Shown here piece by piece: positions 8,192-14,974 of a stretch of DNA of 28,567 bases. Under the pieces are notes generated by a model. It made no database searches, was not told the origin of the DNA, and worked only from the letters and a program-made list of their open reading frames with translations. The position numbers were made by a program, and so were the translations under genes. Numbering within the stretch: the first letter of the stretch is position 1; each line of letters opens with the position of its first letter. The DNA comes from CAYVBE01 sp964448935 (GTDB lineage: Bacteria > Planctomycetota > Brocadiia > SM23-32): NCBI GenBank assembly GCA_964448935.1, contig CAYVBE010000029.1, positions 1-28,567 of the forward strand. The letters are read 5' to 3'.

Positions 8192-9376
8192 CTATGCTGG
8201 TTTGGCGACCACGCGACCGCGCACGATAGTTGCGTGCGGCTCCAGCGCGGCCTGTTCCTCGTCCCATCGAAAGATTGACACTGTGGCGTCCTTCCCGGCC
8301 TCAATCGTTCCGCAACGGTCCTCGATACCCACGAGGCGTGCGGGGTTCAGCGTGGCCATACGGATCGTGTCCTCCAGCGGCAGCCCGGCAAACTCAGCCG
8401 CCCGCAGCAGACCGCCGGGCAGCTCCAGCGCGGAGCCGGCCAGATAGGGGGTTCCCTTGAGCTGGACCCGTCCCTCCGGCGTAAGTTCGACGGCCCGCCC
8501 CGAGAACTCGTACTCGCCCGGCGGCATTCCGGCGCTGCTGACGGCGTCGCTGACCAGGATCGTGCGCTCGATGCCCTTGCACCGGATGAAGCACTTGACC
8601 ACCGACGGCGACAGGTGGTGGCCGTCGGGGATGATGGATGCGAAGAGTTCGTCCGCCGCCAGTTGCTCCCAGATATAGTTGGGGTGCCGGCGTATGTAGT
8701 CGTGCGCGCCGTTCCCCAGGTGGGTGGACAGCCGCGCGCCGGCCTGGACTGCCTGCCGTATCTGCTCCGGCGAGGCGCCCGTGTGGCCTATGGCCGGTAT
8801 GATGCCCCGCGCACTCAGCTTTTCGATGAAATCCATGGCGCCGGGGAGCTCGGGCGCGAGGGTCACGATGCGGATGTGCCCGCCGGCGGCGTCCTGGAAG
8901 CGCAGGAACTCATCCCAATCGGGCGCCCGTGCATGCTCAACCGGGTGGGCCCCGCGAGGGCCGTCTTCTCCGGAGATGAACGGCCCCTCCATATGGATGC
9001 CGGCAACCGAGTCCGCAATGTCGGGATCTGCACACACCTCAGCGATCGCCCGGAGGGAATTCGACATCCTCTTGAAAGAACCCGTGGTAACGGTCGGGCA
9101 CCAGAGCGCAACGCCGCGCTCGCGGAGGTCTTGCGTGATATGGACCCCATCTTCCGGCGTAGTCTTCTCCAGGTTGAGGCTCCGCCCGCCGAAACCGTTG
9201 ACCTGAATGTCTATCAGGCCGGGCATCACCAGCATGTCCGGGCCACCCAGGATATCTGCGTCGGGCGGCAGATCCAGTTGCTCCTCGGACCCGAGCCCGA
9301 CGTACACGATTGTCTGGTCCTCAACCTCTATGACGCCCGGTTTGCCCGCGCGTCCGACATTTCCGACGATCAGCAT
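8192..9376 (-). CDS. nagA: N-acetylglucosamine-6-phosphate deacetylase
   Basis: A 394-residue amidohydrolase-superfamily enzyme that removes acetate from GlcNAc-6-phosphate in the cytoplasm. It has the NagA opening MPGLIDIQVNGFGG, the metal-binding E130 in GIHMEGPFI, H198 in IGHTGAS and H219 in LSTHLGNGA, and the catalytic D277 in LVSDAVSSAG. The spacing is nearly that of E. coli NagA (E131, H195, H216, D273). Where many NagAs have THLFNAM, this one has THLGNGAHDYI, so it belongs to a divergent branch and could use a related acetylated sugar phosphate. The ATG at 9376 is chosen because GGAG lies seven bases upstream and the fold begins there; a longer frame to 9448 is not supported. It is first in the operon nagA-dppA-GH2-propeller. 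No nagB or kinase gene is in the window. Confidence 0.9.
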   Translation of the reverse strand: MLIVGNVGRAGKPGVIEVEDQTIVYVGLGSEEQLDLPPDADILGGPDMLVMPGLIDIQVNGFGGRSLNLEKTTPEDGVHITQDLRERGVALWCPTVTTGSFKRMSNSLRAIAEVCADPDIADSVAGIHMEGPFISGEDGPRGAHPVEHARAPDWDEFLRFQDAAGGHIRIVTLAPELPGAMDFIEKLSARGIIPAIGHTGASPEQIRQAVQAGARLSTHLGNGAHDYIRRHPNYIWEQLAADELFASIIPDGHHLSPSVVKCFIRCKGIERTILVSDAVSSAGMPPGEYEFSGRAVELTPEGRVQLKGTPYLAGSALELPGGLLRAAEFAGLPLEDTIRMATLNPARLVGIEDRCGTIEAGKDATVSIFRWDEEQAALEPHATIVRGRVVAKPA

Positions 9377-9412
9377 GGGAATTCTCCGGAATCTTTCGGG
9401 GAAACAAGCCGT

Positions 9413-9441
9413 ATCGTGCCCGCAACGCCGTGCTTTGTCAA
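9413..9441 (-). promoter_or_regulatory. Putative promoter of the nagA operon
   Basis: Reading the minus strand, a consensus TTGACA (9441-9436) is followed after 17 bp by CACGAT (9418-9413), about 37 bp before the nagA ATG. The -35 box is perfect, the -10 box weak, which might suit an activator-dependent promoter. Confidence 0.4.
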
Positions 9442-9498
9442 ACCCCACGGGTTTTCAAAACTATTTCTCACGAACAAATCGTGACCTCGGGCCTCGGA

Positions 9499-9527
9499 TT
9501 CACTCCCTTCGGCAAATCGTGTATCAT
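9499..9527 (+). promoter_or_regulatory. Putative promoter of the methyltransferase gene
   Basis: TTCACT at 9499-9504 and TATCAT at 9522-9527 are separated by 17 bp and lie 30 bp upstream of the ATG at 9557. It diverges from the nagA promoter; the 180-bp gap 9377-9556 holds nothing else I can identify. Confidence 0.5.
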
Positions 9528-9556
9528 AACGGCTCCAGGACAAGCGGAGAGCAAGG

Positions 9557-10354
9557 ATGCCCGAGAGGCTGACCTACGGCGAACCGGTGGCTCGCGTCTA
9601 TGACCTGCTCGTCTACGGTCAGCCGGACGCGGAGGCGCACGGAGTGGAGCTGGGGTTCCTGCTGTGGGCGTTGGAGGAGGCGTGCCCGCGCGAGGCCGAA
9701 GACGTCCTGGACGTGGGGTGCGGCACGGGATACCACCTGCTGCCGCTGCGGCGGAAGGGCTACGCGGTGACCGGCCTGGACCGCAGCGCCGCCATGCTGG
9801 GCGAGTGCCGCCGGAAGCTCCATGAGGCCGGGCTGCAGGCGCCGCTGGAGTGCCGCTCGATGACCGAGATCGAGGCCGAGGAGCGCTACGACGCCGTGCT
9901 CTGCATGAACTCCATCCTCTGCTATCTGCTGGAAGGTTGCTGCATCCGGGACGTGCTGCGCAGGCTGGCGCGGGCACTGCGCCCGGACGGGCTGCTGGTG
10001 CTGGACAACTTCAATTTCTTCAGTCTCTGGCCCGTGCTGGGAGAGGAAATCAGCCAGGTGCGCGACGCGGAGGGCGTCCGCGTGGACCTGCGCGAGCGCC
10101 ACTGGCTGGAGGACTTCACATCCGTCCACCACGTAGAGATGAAGGCCGCCGTACGGTGCGGCGACGAGACTTACGATTTCCACACCGAGGAGCGGCTCCG
10201 CATGATGACCGTGGGCGAGATGAGGCTCCGCTTGCGCGCGGCCGGCTTCCGGTGCCTCGGCACCTACCCCACCTTTGACCGCTCGCAGGCCGACGAAACC
10301 AGCGGTGACCGGCAGATCGTCCTGGCCACCCACCCCGCCGACCTTGGCGCATAG
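9557..10354 (+). CDS. Class I SAM-dependent methyltransferase
   Basis: A 265-residue protein with the Rossmann-type methyltransferase fold. Motif I is VLDVGCGTGYH (residues 50-60). The acidic residue that contacts the SAM ribose is D75 in VTGLDRSAAM. Motif IV is in the YDAVLCMNSILCYL segment, followed by the LRRLARALRPDGLLVLDNFNF strand typical of these enzymes. It resembles the small-molecule methyltransferase group annotated only as 'class I SAM-dependent'; the substrate is not predictable. The ATG has GGAGA six bases upstream. It has its own promoter-like site and is transcribed away from nagA. A promoter for the next gene overlaps its last codons, so the two are not necessarily one operon. 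Confidence 0.88.
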   Translation: MPERLTYGEPVARVYDLLVYGQPDAEAHGVELGFLLWALEEACPREAEDVLDVGCGTGYHLLPLRRKGYAVTGLDRSAAMLGECRRKLHEAGLQAPLECRSMTEIEAEERYDAVLCMNSILCYLLEGCCIRDVLRRLARALRPDGLLVLDNFNFFSLWPVLGEEISQVRDAEGVRVDLRERHWLEDFTSVHHVEMKAAVRCGDETYDFHTEERLRMMTVGEMRLRLRAAGFRCLGTYPTFDRSQADETSGDRQIVLATHPADLGA

Positions 10355-10372
10355 CGACTGCCCGACTATAAT
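10344..10372 (+). promoter_or_regulatory. Putative promoter of the IMP cyclohydrolase gene
   Basis: TTGGCG at 10344-10349 and a perfect TATAAT at 10367-10372 are separated by 17 bp. The -35 box lies inside the last codons of the methyltransferase gene, and the site is 44 bp before the ATG at 10416. Confidence 0.5.
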
Positions 10373-10415
10373 CCATGAAGCGCGCACGCTGCTTCAGTCA
10401 GCAAGGAGAACACCA

Positions 10416-11141
10416 ATGCCGTTCAGCAACATCGCCGGAGAGAACATGGAAGCCCTGAGCCAGAACACCTACCCGGGCCGCGGGATCGTCATCGGAGCAG
10501 CGCCGGACGGAGACCGGTTCATCCAGATCTACTGGATCATGGGGCGCAGCGAGAACAGCCAGAACCGCATCTTCGTGCAGGAACGCGACAAGGTCCGCAC
10601 GCAGGCATACGACGAATCGAAGGTCGAGGACCCCTCGCTCATCATCTACCCCTGCATCAAGGCGCTGCCCCGCTGCCACATCGTCTCCAACGGCGACCAG
10701 ACGGACACCATCTTCGACGCCGTCCGCGCCGGGCGCACCTTCGAGGAAGCCATGTTCACCCGCACCTTCGAGCCCGACGAGCCCAACTACACGCCCCGCA
10801 TCGCGGGCATCGTGAACCTCAACAACGCCTTCCACGCCTACCGGCTGGCCATCATCAAGGCCGTCGCGGGCAGCGGCGAATACTGCCAGCGGCATTTCTT
10901 CAACTACGAGAAGCTGATCCCGGGCTTCGGCCATTGCATCACCACCTACGAGGGCGACGGCGAGCCCCTCCCCGCCTTTCCCGGCGAGCCCTACATGCTG
11001 CCGCTGGGCGGCGACATCGAGGAGACGGCCGAGCGCTACTGGGAGGCCCTGAACGAAGACAACCGCATCTCCCTGCTGGTCAAAGCCATAGACCCCGAGA
11101 CCGATCGCGCGCAGATCACCATCATCAACAAGCACGGGTGA
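10416..11141 (+). CDS. purO: IMP cyclohydrolase, PurO family
   Basis: A 241-residue protein of the PurO-type IMP cyclohydrolase family, which closes the ring of FAICAR to make IMP, the last step of de novo purine synthesis. Family hallmarks are TYPGRGIVIG (residues 18-27), IYWIMGRSENSQNR (37-50), the FNYEKLIPGFGHCITTYEGD segment and a TPRIAGIVN strand. PurO was defined in archaea, where it replaces the cyclohydrolase half of bacterial PurH; family members also occur in some bacteria. The ATG is chosen because AAGGAG lies seven bases upstream. There is no purine gene next to it, so its role is judged from family membership only. It is followed by the repeat-rich gap at 11142-11443. Confidence 0.85.
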   Translation: MPFSNIAGENMEALSQNTYPGRGIVIGAAPDGDRFIQIYWIMGRSENSQNRIFVQERDKVRTQAYDESKVEDPSLIIYPCIKALPRCHIVSNGDQTDTIFDAVRAGRTFEEAMFTRTFEPDEPNYTPRIAGIVNLNNAFHAYRLAIIKAVAGSGEYCQRHFFNYEKLIPGFGHCITTYEGDGEPLPAFPGEPYMLPLGGDIEETAERYWEALNEDNRISLLVKAIDPETDRAQITIINKHG

Positions 11142-11198
11142 GCGGGGACCGGCGGCTCTGGAAGAGCTGGACAGAGCCGTTAGAGGTCCGAAAGGGCC

Positions 11199-11408
11199 GA
11201 CTCAAGATTAGCCCAGGGCGACCGCAGGAAGCCCTGGGTTGAGGGATCGGTCAAAGAGATAGAGCCCCTGAAGGGGGCGATTCAGGGCGAGGATGGGAGG
11301 GGCACGCACGGTTTGAATCGCCCGCGCAAGGCGGGCTCTGATGGGTATATTGCACGCTTCCCCAGGGCTCTCCCGCTTCGCGGGGTCGCCCTGGGCTAAC
11401 CTTGACTC
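11199..11408. repeat. MITE-like element bounded by a 25-bp imperfect inverted repeat
   Basis: Positions 11199-11223 and the reverse complement of 11384-11408 match at 23 of 25 bases; the shared core is TTAGCCCAGGGCGACC. Each arm forms its own hairpin by pairing GCCCAGGGC-type and GCCCTGGG-type halves (11210-11240 and 11361-11395), and the right arm has an inner CCCGC-TTC-GCGGG stem. The element spans 210 bp and encodes nothing visible. No target-site duplication is obvious. Whether it is a transposable remnant or an RNA structure cannot be told from one copy. Confidence 0.6.
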
Positions 11409-11425
11409 ACCCGCCTTGCGGCGGG
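11320..11425. repeat. Two related small hairpins with GGCGGGCTCTG tails
   Basis: A hairpin at 11320-11336 (GCCCGC, loop GCAAG, GCGGGC) and one at 11410-11425 (CCCGCC, loop TTGC, GGCGGG) are both followed by CTCTG. They look like diverged direct copies of one unit, on either side of the right arm of the larger inverted repeat. Confidence 0.5.
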
Positions 11426-11443
11426 CTCTGCAGGATAGACCCG

Positions 11444-12100
11444 ATGACCACCGATCCCGACAGCGCATTCCTGGAGGCCGCCGGGGACGCCCTGCCCCAT
11501 GAGTCGCAGGTCCTGCTGCGGGACCTGCACCGTTTCACTGCGCGGCGCCTCGCCGCGGTGCGCAACTCCCGAAAAGACCTGTGCAACGCCCTGGACAGAG
11601 ACGACACGACGGCCGCCGAGATGGCACTGCACGGCTTCCTGCGCGACTGCTGGGAGGCGCTGGACGGCCTCTCGCGCGAGGTCAACCTGGCCCTGCACCA
11701 CATCCACCCCGATGCCACCCTCTACCCGCCCTTCGAGATGACCCGCCAGTGTTCCCTCTACATGGTGCGCAAGAAACTCCACGAACACCCGGCCACCGCC
11801 GACCGTCCGGTCAGCCGTCTGCTGTGGCAGAGAACCCGCGAAACCCCCGACGAAGCCTACGAGCGCCTCAGCTTCCTCTACAACCTGAGCCTCTTCTTCC
11901 CACTCGAACTCACAGAGGGCCGGCTCCCCGGCACCGAAGACCTGCCGCCCGCGGCACGATCCATCATAAAGTCGGCGGACGTCGCCCGCCGCGATGCCCG
12001 GGAAGCCGTGCGGGAAATGCTAAACTGGGTGGAAGACCTGCTGGAAGGCTGCTACGCCCTGCTGGCGAAGGCGGTGAGCGGCAAGCACCCTACTCGATGA
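11444..12100 (+). CDS. Hypothetical alpha-helical protein
   Basis: A 218-residue protein I do not recognise. It has no signal peptide, membrane segment or glycine-rich nucleotide-binding loop, and its composition predicts mostly amphipathic helices. R78 and H85 in SREVNLALHH have the spacing of the RX4-6H motif of HEPN-domain RNases. The residue after the arginine is glutamate rather than the usual N, D or H, and one motif is weak evidence. The ATG at 11444 has an AGGA about eight bases upstream; an earlier in-frame ATG at 11402 lies within the hairpin block and is not preferred. Its 3' end overlaps the convergent gatC by 11 bp. Function unknown. Confidence 0.7.
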   Translation: MTTDPDSAFLEAAGDALPHESQVLLRDLHRFTARRLAAVRNSRKDLCNALDRDDTTAAEMALHGFLRDCWEALDGLSREVNLALHHIHPDATLYPPFEMTRQCSLYMVRKKLHEHPATADRPVSRLLWQRTRETPDEAYERLSFLYNLSLFFPLELTEGRLPGTEDLPPAARSIIKSADVARRDAREAVREMLNWVEDLLEGCYALLAKAVSGKHPTR

Positions 12101-12377
12101 TCCGCGGGACGCGGAAGTGGCCTTTGGTGGATTCGGGGGCGTTGCGGAGGGCTTCGTCTCGGGGGAGGGACTCGCCTACCTCGTCCGGGCGCATTCGCTG
12201 GGCGCCCTCTATGCCGTGCACCATGGGTTCGACTTCGGCGGTGTCCAGCTCGTTCAGCTTGTCCATGTAGGCCAGGATGTCGCCCATCTGGTCGGCGAAC
12301 TTCTCCTTCTCCTCGTCCGACAGGTCGAGCCGGGCGAGGTGGGCGACGTATTCGACTTCGTCCGGGGTAATAGCCAT
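12090..12377 (-). CDS. gatC: Aspartyl/glutamyl-tRNA amidotransferase subunit C
   Basis: A 95-residue protein matching GatC along its whole length: the opening ITPDEVEYVAHLARLDLSDEE, a middle MGDILAYMDKLNELDT, then VEPMVHGIEG and a PRDEALRNAP segment near the C-terminus. GatC stabilises the GatA-GatB core that converts Glu-tRNA(Gln) or Asp-tRNA(Asn) to the amide in bacteria lacking GlnRS or AsnRS. Usually gatC precedes gatA; here it is followed by a convergent unrelated gene, so gatA and gatB must lie elsewhere. It begins 16 bp after rpmB, apparently co-transcribed with it. No strong ribosome site is seen, which may mean translational coupling to rpmB. Confidence 0.95.
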   Translation of the reverse strand: MAITPDEVEYVAHLARLDLSDEEKEKFADQMGDILAYMDKLNELDTAEVEPMVHGIEGAQRMRPDEVGESLPRDEALRNAPESTKGHFRVPRIIE

Positions 12378-12393
12378 CTGGAAGCCCCGTAGG

Positions 12394-12627
12394 TCAGGTT
12401 ACTGCCTTGATGACTTTGCCGTTCTTGATGCACCTGGTGCAGACGGTTATCCGCTTGGGGCTGCCGTCCACGAGCGCCCGGACACGCTGCAGGTTAGGCT
12501 TGAACTTGCGCTTGCTGACGCCGGTGGTCTTGCGGCCGACGCCGCCGAGGTATTTGGCGCGTCCGCGCTGCTTCTTGCTGCGACCGCTGGTCGTGCCCCT
12601 GCCGCATATTTCACATTCTCTGGCCAT
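12394..12627 (-). CDS. rpmB: 50S ribosomal protein L28
   Basis: A 77-residue basic protein beginning MARECEICGRGTTSG, with GGVGRKTTGVSKRKFKPNLQ in the middle and ITVCTRCIKNGKV at the end, typical of bacterial L28 of the large subunit. It retains the two CxxC pairs (CEIC and CTRC) of the zinc-binding form. The ATG at 12627 is chosen from the family start, with AGGAG upstream at 12637-12641. A longer frame to 12762 would run through the divergent promoter region and is rejected. It is first of the pair rpmB-gatC, downstream of a well-formed promoter. Confidence 0.96.
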   Translation of the reverse strand: MARECEICGRGTTSGRSKKQRGRAKYLGGVGRKTTGVSKRKFKPNLQRVRALVDGSPKRITVCTRCIKNGKVIKAVT

Positions 12628-12668
12628 CTGTGAATCTCCTGTGGATTGGTGCCGATTGACAGGGTTAC

Positions 12669-12697
12669 ATTTTACCCCGGGACCGCGTTTCTTGCAA
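12669..12697 (-). promoter_or_regulatory. Promoter for rpmB-gatC
   Basis: On the minus strand, TTGCAA (12697-12692) is followed after 17 bp by TAAAAT (12674-12669), about 42 bp before the rpmB ATG. The -35 box is self-complementary and is also the -35 box of the divergent permease promoter. Confidence 0.6.
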
Positions 12698-12720
12698 ACT
12701 CCGGGCCGGTCCGGTACGCT
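12692..12720 (+). promoter_or_regulatory. Promoter for the propeller-containing permease
   Basis: TTGCAA at 12692-12697 and TACGCT at 12715-12720 are separated by 17 bp, 32 bp before the GTG start. It shares its -35 hexamer with the opposing rpmB promoter, so polymerase can probably occupy only one at a time. Confidence 0.5.
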
Positions 12721-12752
12721 GTAGCCCTTTCCACAACTCCGGGGATAGTCCC

Positions 12753-14945
12753 GTGCCCGCATTGGACGAACACAGCATCGAACGCCGCCCCCTCCTGAGC
12801 GCCAGCCCCTTCTTCGTGGGCCTGCGCTACCTGCTGAGGAAAAAGCTGTCCTACCTGGCCATCGTGGGCGTGGCGCTGAGCGTGGGTGTTTTGATCGTGG
12901 TGATGAGCGTCTTCAGCGGGTTCTACCTGGAGATGACGGCCACCATCCGGGGGTATCTGAGCGACCTGACCGTGAAGCCGCGGGAGGGCGGCATGTACGC
13001 CTTGGACGACTGGGAATCCTGGCGCGAGTCGCTGCTGGAGATCGAGGGCGTCGAGGGCGTCTCGCCGTTCCTGGAAGGGGCAGCCCTGGCACGCAACCCC
13101 TCGACGGGGCGCATGTTCCACGTGCTGTTCCGGGGCATCCATCCGAGACTGGAGCAGACGGTCTCCGAACTGCCGGACTACATGGTGCGTGGCACCGTGG
13201 CCGAGCTGGGGCGCACGCATCCGAACCCGGAAGGCGGCCGGCTGCGGTCCTGCTTCGTCGGCAACGAGTTCTTCGGGCGGGGGACGGGCGACATCCCTCA
13301 GTTGCCCGACCTGGTGCTCGTCACCGTCACACCGGCCCTTGAACGCGCGCTGACCAAGTACCGCGTCAACGGGCTATTCAAGACCGGCCACTACAAGTAT
13401 GACAACCAAGTGGTGCTCCTCAGCCTTGACACCGCCTCTCAGCTCGTGAATGCGCGCGGGGTCAGCGGGTTGAGCGTCAGTCTGAAGGACTACGACAGTG
13501 CCCAGGCGGTCAAACAGCGAATCCTGGAAAGCATGGCCCCCGGCGCGAGCCTGTTCGACCCGCCGCCCCCCTCCACAGCCCCACGTATGATAGCTTTCAG
13601 TGGTGACGGCACCCGGCTGGCCGCCGCGACGGAGGCGGGCGAAGTCGTCACGTGGAACGTGGCCGAGCGAACCGGACCGAAGACCTGCCAGACGGCCGGC
13701 GGCCGCCCCACCGCCCTGGCCCTGAGCGCCGGCGGGGACCGGCTTCTGATCGGCTACGCGGACGGCACCGGGCAGATCCTCGACCCCGCGACCGGCGAAG
13801 AGGCGCTCGGCATACCCGCCGGCGACGGAGCCGTGACCGAAGCGTGTTTCGACCCCTACGGCTACTATCTGGCGCTGGCCCGTGAAGGGGGCGTCGCAGA
13901 ACTGCTGGACGCCGAGACGGGCGAATCGTTGGCCACGTTGGGCAAGCCGACGTCCGAGGTAACGGAGATCAGCTTTGGACCGGACGGGGAACGTCTGCTC
14001 GTCGTGCGCGCCGACGGGGTGGCCCGCGTCTGGGACGTGGAGGAGACGGAGATCATCCATACCGTGAGCGAACCGGCTCCTCTTCACATCACAACTGCCG
14101 CCTTCAGCCCGGACGGAAAGTCGCTCGCCACCGGGGCGCGCGACGGAACCCTGACGCTCTGGAACCGGGAGACGTGGCGGCCCTTTGCACGCTGGAAACC
14201 CCGGATGGACGCCATTCAAAAGGTGCGCTTCGGCTGGACCTCGCAGGTCCTGCTGGCCTCCTACCAGGGGACGATCATGGGCTGGCGCACCCACGGATCC
14301 GCGCCCAATCTTTACCTCCTGGGACTGGTGGGGATCGAGGCGGAGGGGAGCGGGTTCCGGCAGGTCGTTTTCCAGAGCAACGGCGAACGCGCCGCGACGC
14401 TCACCGAAGACGGCAAACTGCGGGTCCAACACACCGGCGGGCGGTTCGGGGTGGAGACCTGGGAGGAAAACCGCCAGGTGCTGCTGAAGGCGGTGAAGAT
14501 GGAACGCTTCCTGCAGGCGCTCATCATGAGCCTGATCCTCGTTCTGGCCGAGTTCTTCATCTTCGTCATCATCACCACCATGGTGTATGAGAAACGCCGC
14601 GACATCGGCATCATGAACGCGGTGGGCTTCACGCGAGGGCAGATATGCCAGGTGTTCCTCACCTGCGGGCTGGCCATCGGCGTGCTCGGGGCGGTGCTGG
14701 GCGTGACGGGCGGCGTGCTCTTCGCCGACAACATCAACGCCATCCGCGACTTCATCTATCACATGACCGGCTGGGACCCGTTTCCGGCCGACGTGTATTA
14801 CTTCACGGAGATTCCGTCGCACATGGGGGTGCTCACGCCGGTGGTGACCGCGGGGGGCGCCATCATCTGCGCGCTGCTGTTCAGCATAATACCGGCCCTG
14901 CGCGCCGCCCGGATGGACCCCATCCGAACGCTGCACCACGAATAA
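12753..14945 (+). CDS. LolC/LolE-like ABC permease with inserted WD40 beta-propeller
   Basis: A 730-residue inner-membrane protein starting at GTG, with GGGGA upstream. Residues 32-57 are the first membrane helix, preceded by FFVGLRYLLRKK as in LolC/E permeases. Residues 58-265 form the extracytoplasmic MacB-type domain. Residues 275-565 hold seven propeller repeats, for example MIAFSGDGTRLAAA, ISFGPDGERLLVV with ARVWDV, and AAFSPDGKSLATG with LTLWNRET. LolE-like sequence then resumes at VETWEENRQVLLKA, with helices about 588-610, 632-657 and 692-715, and the FtsX-type EKRRDIGIMNAVGFTRGQI loop. By topology the propeller would be periplasmic. LolCDE extracts lipoproteins from the inner membrane; the insert suggests an extra docking surface, but substrate and partner are inference. 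No ATPase gene (lolD) is nearby. Confidence 0.88.
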   Translation: MPALDEHSIERRPLLSASPFFVGLRYLLRKKLSYLAIVGVALSVGVLIVVMSVFSGFYLEMTATIRGYLSDLTVKPREGGMYALDDWESWRESLLEIEGVEGVSPFLEGAALARNPSTGRMFHVLFRGIHPRLEQTVSELPDYMVRGTVAELGRTHPNPEGGRLRSCFVGNEFFGRGTGDIPQLPDLVLVTVTPALERALTKYRVNGLFKTGHYKYDNQVVLLSLDTASQLVNARGVSGLSVSLKDYDSAQAVKQRILESMAPGASLFDPPPPSTAPRMIAFSGDGTRLAAATEAGEVVTWNVAERTGPKTCQTAGGRPTALALSAGGDRLLIGYADGTGQILDPATGEEALGIPAGDGAVTEACFDPYGYYLALAREGGVAELLDAETGESLATLGKPTSEVTEISFGPDGERLLVVRADGVARVWDVEETEIIHTVSEPAPLHITTAAFSPDGKSLATGARDGTLTLWNRETWRPFARWKPRMDAIQKVRFGWTSQVLLASYQGTIMGWRTHGSAPNLYLLGLVGIEAEGSGFRQVVFQSNGERAATLTEDGKLRVQHTGGRFGVETWEENRQVLLKAVKMERFLQALIMSLILVLAEFFIFVIITTMVYEKRRDIGIMNAVGFTRGQICQVFLTCGLAIGVLGAVLGVTGGVLFADNINAIRDFIYHMTGWDPFPADVYYFTEIPSHMGVLTPVVTAGGAIICALLFSIIPALRAARMDPIRTLHHE

Positions 14946-14974
14946 CCTTGCGCACTGAGAGAGGAGGACGAGAC

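Larger units (their letters stand above)
11142..11443. other. 302-bp intergenic block of hairpins, no gene seen
   Basis: This is the only gene-free stretch of about 300 bp in the window. It contains at least six short hairpins: 11185-11198 (GAAA loop), 11210-11240, 11264-11278, 11320-11336, 11361-11395 and 11410-11425. Two of them belong to an inverted repeat described separately. No coding frame with a ribosome site, tRNA shape or T-run terminator is visible. The pattern is like the REP/MITE-type palindromic clusters common between genes in large GC-rich genomes. Confidence 0.75.

Noticed and set aside
14645..14974. N-terminal extension of the ABM-domain gene back into the permease
   Set aside because: The extension is out-of-frame permease sequence; the ATG at 14975 has a strong ribosome site and the family starts there.
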